Source: JBMDXK01 sp048594375
Lineage (GTDB): Bacteria; Pseudomonadota; Alphaproteobacteria; Rhizobiales; Methylopilaceae
DNA length: 64,000 nt
Assembly (NCBI GenBank): GCA_048594375.1
Contig: JBMDXK010000034.1
Location: 224,525 to 288,524 of the forward strand
Direction of reading: 5' to 3'
The translations under genes were made by a program, and so were the position numbers. Of the stretch, positions 57,685-64,000 are shown in pieces (position 1 is the first letter of the stretch; each line of letters opens with the position of its first letter). The notes under the pieces are model-generated. The model searched no databases and was not told the DNA's origin. It saw nothing but the letters and a program-made list of their open reading frames with translations.

Positions 57685-59925
57685 TTATGTTGCAGGCAGA
57701 ATAACCGCTTTATCGTCTTGCGCTTTGGGCTCTCCCTCTGCATGGGTAACCAGATTAAGCGGCGGGGCTTTTCCGGCCTTATCTTCGCCCATATACAGCG
57801 TGACATGCGGAAACGGCATTTCAATATTGCGTTCGTCAAACACCTGTTTGATGAACTCGTTGTAGGCACGTCCCACAGGCCAGTTTGCCCCCGGCAAGGT
57901 TTTAATGCGGGCGCGGATTGTAATGGCAGAGTCACCAAAGGCAGTGAGGCCATGCATTTCCAGATCCCCTATGATTTTATCCTGATGCTCGGTTTCTTTC
58001 AGCAGCACAAAAGCATCCTGCATAGCCTGTTTGACTTCTGTGATATTTTCACGATAGGCCACGCCAATTTCTGCAACATGGAACGAGAATCCCTGCACCA
58101 TGTTGGAAACCGTATCAATGGATGAGAACGGAATGAGATGCACCGCTCCGGCCAGATCACGGATGGAGACAGAACGAATGGTCAGCTTTTCAACCACCCC
58201 CGTCTTGCCACCTACCTGCACGACATCGCCTTCATTCATGACATTTTCAAGCTGGATAAAGACACCCGTGATAATATCCTGCACGAATTTCTGCGCACCA
58301 AAACCAATCGCCAGACCCAAAACACCGGCACCCGCAAGCAGTGGGGCAATGTTTACTCCGATCTGCGCCAACGCCAGCATGACGACCATCACAGAAAGCG
58401 CAATGGTGAAAGCATTACGGAATAGGGAAAGCAGCGTCTTTTCGCGGGATGTGGGCAGTGTGCCAAACCGTGGATTGAGTTTGTATTCCACCCACGAGGA
58501 CATACCAAGATAGATAACAAATCCAACAAACACCACCAGCAAAGAAGACACCACCGATCCGATAAAGATCTGCCCGCGGGTGCTTGCAATCCAGCCCAGA
58601 AAATCGACCACATTCCAAATGCTGGCAATAATCAGAACGCCAATCAGCATCACCGTAATGCGCACAACCTGCATGGTGCGCGGTACAAACGCCTGAAGCC
58701 GTTGCTCCAGAAGCGGCAAACGCTCCCGAATATCCTGCGGGACACGGATACCCGCATTGGTCAGGCGGGAAATGAACGCAATAAGCATGTTTCCGGCTAT
58801 CACCGCAATGATTGTTTGTGCCGTCGCTTTGAGCATAAAGGGCAGCGCTGTTAGCGGGTTCACCAGCCATACCGTGACCAGTGCAATAAGATACGCAATG
58901 GCAATCAGATGCCAATAACGCCCAAATATTGCCAGCGTGCGTGACATCATATCCTGTTTGCCACAGGCCGCTCTGCGGCTGAGGGTGGCTTCAACCGCAG
59001 CGCGGTTTTGCAAAATCAGAAGAACCCCGATAATGACCGCCGTTACCAGAGTAATCACATGCACCACTTGCGCCAAAGCCGGTGAAAGGTTGGCGGCCAA
59101 AGCCGGTACAACAAACATCAACCCATAACCCACCAACGAAATCAGCCGCGCCATCCAGAAATACCAGTAAGCGGCGGATGTATCACCCAGCGGCAGCAAA
59201 CGCAGCTGAGGATGCCGCGGCTCCAGCACAAAACGCACCAGACTTTTGATAATCTCGATAATCAGAAAGGCATTGAGCAACAGGCTGTGCAAAAGCGGCA
59301 TACGCCCTGCTTCTGCCCCCAAGGCATACAGCGATGTACCGTAAGCAGCCCCCCAAGCCACCAGAACAGCCGCAACCTCAGCAAACGCAATACAAAACGA
59401 CGCAACAACCTTTAACGGCCAACGCCGCTGCGCAAAACGCTTGGCCATGAAAGAGTGAATGGCCTCGGACAACAAGCGCATGAACAGGAATACACCAAAC
59501 ATGACACCGGCAAGGATAAACAGGCTCAGGAGAGTGTCACTGATTTCAGCAAACGAAACACTGCCCGCACCGGAAACAGCTTCGCCCACATCGCTGGCCG
59601 CATCCATCATTGCTTCACCAGCAAAGGCGAGCGCTTCCGCTGTCCCGCGGGTGTATTCCGCAATCTGCATGAACAGACCTTGTGGCTCTGCGGCTTTTTC
59701 AGTCTGCTGCGCGGTTTGTTCTCCCGTATTGCGCAGACGCGCGATCAGTTCCTCGCGGGCGCTTTCATTTTCAAGAATCCGTATCAATTCATCGGTCGTT
59801 GACGCGGGAGGATTCTCAGAACGTGATTGTTCAGCAGTTGCAGGAGAAGACGCATCAGAAGATTGCGCCATAGCGGGCATTGCGTACACGAAAAAACATG
59901 CAATCAGCAGACGGAAGAAAAGCAT
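57685..59925 (-). CDS. MscS-family mechanosensitive channel
   Basis: The 746-residue protein has a signal peptide (MLFFRLLIACFFVYAMPAMA), a Ser/Pro-rich periplasmic part, about eleven membrane spans, and near residue 540 the MscS pore helix and beta domain: IAPLLAGAGVLGLAIGFGAQKFVQDIITGVFIQLENVMNEGD (shown in parts: AGVLGLAIGFGAQKFVQDI, then FIQLENVMNEGDVVQ) and GVVEKLTIRSVSIRDLAG. It is a large, multi-span type (like YbiO/MscM), releasing solutes on osmotic down-shock. A hairpin repeat lies on each side of it. Confidence 0.93.
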   Translation of the reverse strand: MLFFRLLIACFFVYAMPAMAQSSDASSPATAEQSRSENPPASTTDELIRILENESAREELIARLRNTGEQTAQQTEKAAEPQGLFMQIAEYTRGTAEALAFAGEAMMDAASDVGEAVSGAGSVSFAEISDTLLSLFILAGVMFGVFLFMRLLSEAIHSFMAKRFAQRRWPLKVVASFCIAFAEVAAVLVAWGAAYGTSLYALGAEAGRMPLLHSLLLNAFLIIEIIKSLVRFVLEPRHPQLRLLPLGDTSAAYWYFWMARLISLVGYGLMFVVPALAANLSPALAQVVHVITLVTAVIIGVLLILQNRAAVEATLSRRAACGKQDMMSRTLAIFGRYWHLIAIAYLIALVTVWLVNPLTALPFMLKATAQTIIAVIAGNMLIAFISRLTNAGIRVPQDIRERLPLLEQRLQAFVPRTMQVVRITVMLIGVLIIASIWNVVDFLGWIASTRGQIFIGSVVSSLLVVFVGFVIYLGMSSWVEYKLNPRFGTLPTSREKTLLSLFRNAFTIALSVMVVMLALAQIGVNIAPLLAGAGVLGLAIGFGAQKFVQDIITGVFIQLENVMNEGDVVQVGGKTGVVEKLTIRSVSIRDLAGAVHLIPFSSIDTVSNMVQGFSFHVAEIGVAYRENITEVKQAMQDAFVLLKETEHQDKIIGDLEMHGLTAFGDSAITIRARIKTLPGANWPVGRAYNEFIKQVFDERNIEMPFPHVTLYMGEDKAGKAPPLNLVTHAEGEPKAQDDKAVILPAT

Positions 59926-60052
59926 TTCACCTCATTGTGATGTTGCGGCAGTGGATCAAAAAAAGTTGGACAGGCGCAGACATAAGCAGGCCGATAATGG
60001 TGTCACCCACAACGAATACAGCACAAGATGGTTGCATTCTTTGTGTCACTCA

Positions 60053-60155
60053 AGCCTGAAACATATAAAATGATTATAGGTCTCAGGCTAGAGATTTTTG
60101 TTTTATCGCAGAATTTCATCCCGTAAAATGCTCATTTTTTGAAACTCGGCCATAA
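60053..60155 (+). repeat. Intergenic hairpin repeat, copy 8 (long form)
   Basis: AGCCTGAAACATATA pairs with TATAGGTCTCAGGCT around AAATGAT, followed by the tail GAGATTTTTGTTTTATCGCA and later GAAACTCGGCCATAA, the same distal end as in the copy after rimO. It lies in the 377-base gap between the divergent mscS and EamA genes, which otherwise shows nothing. Confidence 0.85.
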
Positions 60156-60302
60156 CATCTGCTGTATAGCCGTTACACCCCTAAACAGCTTTTAAATGGA
60201 ACAGCACATCTCAATCATCATTTTTTATGAACTGTTACATGACATCTATCAATTATATTCCAAGCCACAAATCGGATAAGTTCAACTCTGTACTCTAAAT
60301 TG

Positions 60303-61262
60303 ATGTGTTCTCCGATGGCTTTTTTCTCTTCCACCGCCCGTATGCCTGCTCTTTCCGCCACCACCCGCGGCAGCATTGCCATGTTTGCTGGCATGTTTCT
60401 TTTTACCATAAACGACACTCTGGTCAAACTGACGGTCGAGCATCTGCCCACCTCGCAGGTCATGGTTTTGCGAGGTATCTTTTCCATTGTCATCGTGGGT
60501 GCATTGGTCATCACAATATGCGGTTTCCGCTCCCTTACAGCGCTGATGGACAAGCCGGTTATGGCGCGCAGTGTTTTTGAAACAATCACCGCTCTTTGCT
60601 ACATCACCGCGCTGGCGCATATGGGTCTGGCAGAAATGCTTTCACTCATGCAAACCACCCCACTTATGCTGACCGCTCTCTCCTTGCCCGTACTCGGTAT
60701 CGCGGTTGGCTGGCGCAACTGGATGGCTGTTGTGGTGGGTTTTGTGGGTGTTCTGGCCATTGTGCAGCCTACTCCTGCAGGATTTAATTCCATGGCTCTG
60801 GTGGCACTGGGTGCCGCGTTTGCCGTGACGTTGCGCGATCTGACCACCCGCCGCATTCATACCGGCATTCATTCTCTGGTCATTACACTCAGCGCTTCGG
60901 TGTTTGTGTTTGCAGTTGGCCTGGTGCTTGCCCTGTTTGAAACCTGGGTCATGCCAACACTTACCGAATGGCTCTATCTCCTGGCCGCCGCTGTTATGCT
61001 TTCCGTCGGTAATCTGTGCGTGATCCTTGCGTTTCGTGGCACTGACATCGCAATTGTGGGCTCCTTCCGTTATACGGTTGTGCTGTGGAGCATCATTCTC
61101 AGCGCTTTAGTCTGGAATGTGCTGCCCAATACGCTCGCGCTTGCCGGTGCCGCCCTGATTGTACTTTCAGGTGTTTATACGCTGTTCAATGCTGCTGTTA
61201 CCCGCAGAAAAGCGCTTCAGGCGCAAATGACCAGCCAGATTCAGCAATCAAGGGATTGCTGA
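60303..61262 (+). CDS. EamA/DMT-family membrane transporter
   Basis: The 319-residue protein has ten membrane spans in two homologous halves: TRGSIAMFAGMFLFTINDTL and VKLTVEHLPTSQVMVLRGI at the start, and LVALGAAFAVTLRDLTTRRI at the second half. The two EamA repeats are typical of S-adenosylmethionine or metabolite exporters of the DMT family. The substrate is unknown. ATG at 60303 is used; ATG at 60315 is an alternative. It is followed after 55 bases by the formaldehyde genes, perhaps not co-functional. Confidence 0.88.
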   Translation: MCSPMAFFSSTARMPALSATTRGSIAMFAGMFLFTINDTLVKLTVEHLPTSQVMVLRGIFSIVIVGALVITICGFRSLTALMDKPVMARSVFETITALCYITALAHMGLAEMLSLMQTTPLMLTALSLPVLGIAVGWRNWMAVVVGFVGVLAIVQPTPAGFNSMALVALGAAFAVTLRDLTTRRIHTGIHSLVITLSASVFVFAVGLVLALFETWVMPTLTEWLYLLAAAVMLSVGNLCVILAFRGTDIAIVGSFRYTVVLWSIILSALVWNVLPNTLALAGAALIVLSGVYTLFNAAVTRRKALQAQMTSQIQQSRDC

Positions 61263-61317
61263 ATCGCTTTTGCCTTGGCAGAATGCGACCACACACGGTT
61301 TTGACAGGATATTTTCT

Positions 61318-62424
61318 ATGAAAACACGCGCCGCAGTTGCCTTTCAGGCAGGGAAACCTCTTTCCATCGAAACAGTGGATTTGCAAGGCCCCCGCGCCGG
61401 TGAAGTGCTTGTTGAAATCAAGGCAACCGGCATTTGCCACACAGATGCCTTTACCCTTAGCGGCGATGATCCTGAAGGTGCATTTCCCGCCATTCTTGGC
61501 CATGAAGGCGCAGGCATTGTGGTTGACGTTGGCGAAGGCGTTACCAGCCTAAAACCCGGTGATCATGTCATTCCACTCTACACCCCCGAATGCCGCGAAT
61601 GCGAATATTGCCTGCATCCAAAAACCAACCTCTGCCAGAAAATTCGCCCTACCCAAGGTAAGGGTCTCATGCCGGACGGCACGTCCCGTTTTAGCATTGA
61701 TGGCACCCCTATCCTGCATTACATGGGCTGCTCCACCTTCTCCAACCACACCGTGTTGCCTGAAATTGCACTGGCGAAAATCCGCCCCGATGCACCTTTC
61801 GACAAAGTGTGTTACATCGGCTGTGGTGTAACAACCGGCGTGGGTGCTGTGGTCTTTGATGCCAAGGTTGAACCCGGTTCCAAGGTTGTGGTGTTCGGTC
61901 TCGGCGGTATCGGCCTGAATGTCATTCAAGGCGCCCGCATGGTGGGCGCTGATATGATTGTGGGCGTGGATATAAACCCTGCCCGCGTTGAAATTGCCAA
62001 AAAATTCGGCATGACCCATTTTATCAATCCCAATGACGTGCCAAACGTTGTTGAAGCTATTGTCGATATTACCGGCGGCGGTGCGGACTATAGCTTTGAG
62101 TGCATCGGCAATGTCAACACCATGCGTCAGGCGCTGGAATGTAGCCACAAAGGCTGGGGCGAAAGCGTTATCATTGGCGTGGCTGGTGCCGGTCAGGAAA
62201 TCTCCACCCGCCCCTTCCAGCTGGTAACAGGCCGCGTCTGGCGCGGTTCTGCTTTCGGCGGCGCGCGTGGCCGTACCGATGTGCCCAAAATTGTGGACTG
62301 GTACATGAATGGCAAAATTGACATCGACTCGCTGATTACCCACACCATGCCGCTTGATAAAATCAACGATGCCTTTGACCTGATGCATAAAGGGGAATCC
62401 ATCCGCAGTGTGGTGGTGTATTGA
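61318..62424 (+). CDS. frmA: S-(hydroxymethyl)glutathione dehydrogenase (class III ADH)
   Basis: The 368-residue protein starts MKTRAAVAFQAGKPLSIETV. It has the catalytic zinc site (GICHTDAFTLSG, GHEGAGIV, CGVTTGVGAV), the structural zinc Cys cluster (PECRECEYCLHPKTNLCQ), and the Rossmann GLGGIGLNVIQGARMVGAD. It oxidises the formaldehyde-glutathione adduct with NAD. AGGA precedes the ATG. The stop is one base before the fghA start region, so both genes form an operon. Confidence 0.96.
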   Translation: MKTRAAVAFQAGKPLSIETVDLQGPRAGEVLVEIKATGICHTDAFTLSGDDPEGAFPAILGHEGAGIVVDVGEGVTSLKPGDHVIPLYTPECRECEYCLHPKTNLCQKIRPTQGKGLMPDGTSRFSIDGTPILHYMGCSTFSNHTVLPEIALAKIRPDAPFDKVCYIGCGVTTGVGAVVFDAKVEPGSKVVVFGLGGIGLNVIQGARMVGADMIVGVDINPARVEIAKKFGMTHFINPNDVPNVVEAIVDITGGGADYSFECIGNVNTMRQALECSHKGWGESVIIGVAGAGQEISTRPFQLVTGRVWRGSAFGGARGRTDVPKIVDWYMNGKIDIDSLITHTMPLDKINDAFDLMHKGESIRSVVVY

Positions 62425-62425
62425 T

Positions 62426-63259
62426 ATGAAAACACTTTCCCTCCACCCTTGTTTTGGCGGTACGCTTGGTTACTATAGCCATAAAAGCCATGCCAATAAC
62501 TGCACCATGCGCTTTACGGTGTTTATGCCGCCAAAGCCTACCGGCGCAGGACTGATCTACCTTTCCGGACTAACATGCACCGAAGATAATTTCACCGTAA
62601 AAGCCGGCGCTTATCGGGTTGCAGCAGAGCTTGGCCTCATTCTTGTTGCCCCCGACACCTCGCCCCGCGGCGATAATGTTCCCGATGATGAAAGCATCGG
62701 GCTTGGAAAAGGCGCAGGCTTTTATGTGGATGCCACCGAAGCACCATGGAATACCCATTACACCATGTATTCCTACATCACCGAAGAACTCCCGCCACTG
62801 GTGGCTGAAACATTCGGCATTAAAACCTTTGGTTTGTTCGGACACTCCATGGGCGGCCATGGCGCGCTGGTGATTGGTTTACGCAACCCGCAGCTTTTCC
62901 GTTCGCTTTCTGCCTTTGCTCCGATCTGCAATCCCTCCCTCCACGGCTGGGGTCCTGTAGCGTTCACCGCCTATCTGGGTGCCGATAAGGCCGCATGGAA
63001 ACAATACGATGCCACTCTGCTTGTGCAGGACAGCGGTTTTAAAGTAGCTCTGCCAGAAATTTTAATCGATCAAGGCTTGGCCGACGCGCCTTATCAAGAA
63101 GGCAAACTCACGCCGGAAATCTTTGTAAAAGCCTGTGAAACCATAGGGCAGCCGATACGCTGCCGCTTCCATGAAAATTACGACCATGGCTACTTCTTCA
63201 TCCAGACCTTCATTGAAGACCATTTAAGGCACCATGCAACATTGTTGCAGGCTTTGTGA
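62426..63259 (+). CDS. fghA: S-formylglutathione hydrolase
   Basis: The 277-residue protein has the esterase D core: FMPPKPTGAGLIYLSGLTCT, PDTSPRGDNVPDDESIGLGKG, and the nucleophile elbow GHSMGGHGALVIGL near residue 145, with Asp/His in LIDQGLADAPY and FHENYDHGYFFIQTF. It releases formate and glutathione after FrmA. It starts one base after the frmA stop. A hairpin repeat follows. Confidence 0.95.
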   Translation: MKTLSLHPCFGGTLGYYSHKSHANNCTMRFTVFMPPKPTGAGLIYLSGLTCTEDNFTVKAGAYRVAAELGLILVAPDTSPRGDNVPDDESIGLGKGAGFYVDATEAPWNTHYTMYSYITEELPPLVAETFGIKTFGLFGHSMGGHGALVIGLRNPQLFRSLSAFAPICNPSLHGWGPVAFTAYLGADKAAWKQYDATLLVQDSGFKVALPEILIDQGLADAPYQEGKLTPEIFVKACETIGQPIRCRFHENYDHGYFFIQTFIEDHLRHHATLLQAL

Positions 63260-63301
63260 ACAATCACACCAAACCGCCACAGAACAAAAGCCGCCTCATA
63301 C

Positions 63302-63365
63302 AGCTTGAGACATATAAAATGATTGTATGCCTCAAGCTATGAATTTTTGTTTTTTCGCAGCGTTT
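63302..63365 (+). repeat. Intergenic hairpin repeat, copy 9 (with tail)
   Basis: AGCTTGAGACATA pairs with TATGCCTCAAGCT around TAAAATGATTG, followed by the tail ATGAATTTTTGTTTTTTCGC and AGCGTTTC. It sits between the convergent fghA and adhesin genes. Just beyond, CCAGATAAAA (63369) pairs with TTTTATCTGG (63385-63394) as a separate stem that may end the adhesin transcript. Confidence 0.8.
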
Positions 63366-63402
63366 CACCAGATAAAAGAAGCATTTTATCTGGCGCTTCG
63401 CT

Positions 63403-64000
63403 TTAGCAGGAGAAGCTGCTGGAAAAACGGCAGTTAGCACCCTGGCTATCTTCCACCGGCGTCCACTTCCAAATCCGTTTTTCGCCTTCGTGCAGGGAAA
63501 TCATTTCCTGCCGCGCTAGTGTTGGACTGAGCGTTATGTGATTGATATTGCCTTGAATAATTCCCGGAAGATTGGGTGTCGGAATTTCATTCGAGGTGGC
63601 AATAACTGTCATCGTACCCGGATTAAAGTTCATAATGTAATTGAGAGAAGCCGAGAGCGATCCCTTGGTAATGCTGTATTGTCCGGGCTGTGAACCAGAA
63701 TGCGCAGCCGTCGCAAGATGACCGGACAAGGTATCACCGTTTACCAGCCCTGCCCCGCCAACCTGATAAGTCAATGCCGGATTGCTTTGCCCTTCATTGC
63801 GAGAAATGTTATTGGCGGTGACGGTGATTGCGCGTTGAGTAATATTGAGATCGCCAGCCACGAAGGTCACCGCATAATTGCCGGAGGCCGCCAAGGTGCC
63901 TTGGGTAATCGCGTAGTTGCCCACGCCGGAGGTGACCGTGGCGCCGGTATCAAGACCACCAGCCAGCGTATCGCCGTTCACCAGACCATCGCCGCCTACG
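63403..64000 (-). CDS. C-terminal part of an MBG-repeat surface protein, cut by window edge
   Basis: The frame is open to the right edge. It holds at least two MBG (YGX-type) repeats, each with GGxGLVNGDTLxG, YAITQGTL or YSITKGSL, SxNYxMxF or SGNYAVTFVAGDLNI, and AITVTANN. A short C-terminal tail of about 75 residues follows (IPTPNLPGIIQGNINHITLS, then a KRIWKWTPVEDS region, final Cys). MBG repeats are typical of filamentous-haemagglutinin-like or autotransporter-type adhesins exported by large secretion systems. The start and full size are outside the window. Confidence 0.85.
   Translation of the reverse strand, partial: VGGDGLVNGDTLAGGLDTGATVTSGVGNYAITQGTLAASGNYAVTFVAGDLNITQRAITVTANNISRNEGQSNPALTYQVGGAGLVNGDTLSGHLATAAHSGSQPGQYSITKGSLSASLNYIMNFNPGTMTVIATSNEIPTPNLPGIIQGNINHITLSPTLARQEMISLHEGEKRIWKWTPVEDSQGANCRFSSSFSC

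Overview
The window is a stretch of chromosome from an alphaproteobacterium of moderate GC. The sequence signs for this are an SOS box of the alphaproteobacterial type (GTTC-N7-GTTC, two copies between ssb and uvrA), an EipB/DUF1849 envelope protein, a HIG1-type twin-transmembrane protein, a DUF971 protein, an aroQ-accB-accC cluster, a clpS-clpA pair and an ssb-gyrA-coaD-cyclophilin block. The order or genus cannot be fixed from these genes alone.

Layout. 1-3.6 kb: start of polA (runs off the left edge), a membrane acyltransferase and a TadG-like von Willebrand protein. 3.6-6.7 kb: an accessory patch with a decayed IS3-family element, two older IS remnants, a Fic protein with a small upstream partner gene split by an A11 tract, and tRNA-Arg. 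6.9-8.5 kb: sufS-sufT. 8.6-12.1 kb: a 1173-residue orphan membrane protein with a His-rich segment. 12.1-13.9 kb: an AT-rich, gene-poor gap with an entericidin-like lipoprotein. 13.9-19.2 kb: aroQ-accB-accC and valS. 19.25-21.2 kb: an orphan protein that I read as two RraA-like folds fused in tandem. 21.5-33.7 kb: rimO, an MHS-type transporter, a phosphotransferase homologue lacking its catalytic Asp, small membrane proteins, panB, a TPR protein, der, a lipid kinase, guaA and a possible HEPN-like protein. 33.9-49.4 kb: clpSA, a SPOR-tailed DD-carboxypeptidase, panC, a DsrE-like protein, eipB, ridA, gdpd, hit, two cyclophilins, coaD, gyrA and ssb. 49.5-64 kb: uvrA, the DUF2157/DUF4401/GDYXXLXY trio (middle gene frameshifted), an L,D-transpeptidase, DUF971, an MscS channel, an EamA exporter, the glutathione-dependent formaldehyde pathway (class III ADH plus S-formylglutathione hydrolase) and the C-terminal end of an MBG-repeat adhesin.

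How they work together. Most of the window is housekeeping: DNA replication and repair (polA, gyrA, ssb, uvrA), Fe-S assembly (sufST), fatty-acid initiation (accBC), pantothenate/CoA synthesis (panB, panC, coaD), cell-wall remodelling (dacC-like, ldt, eipB) and proteolysis (clpSA). ssb and uvrA diverge from a shared SOS-controlled region. Between the genes lies a family of roughly 40-bp palindromes, several with a conserved TTTGTTTTAT-GCAG tail, scattered over the whole window and mostly just downstream of genes. The most unusual items are the tandem RraA-like protein, the orphan His-rich protein, the A11-interrupted Fic partner and the hairpin repeat family.
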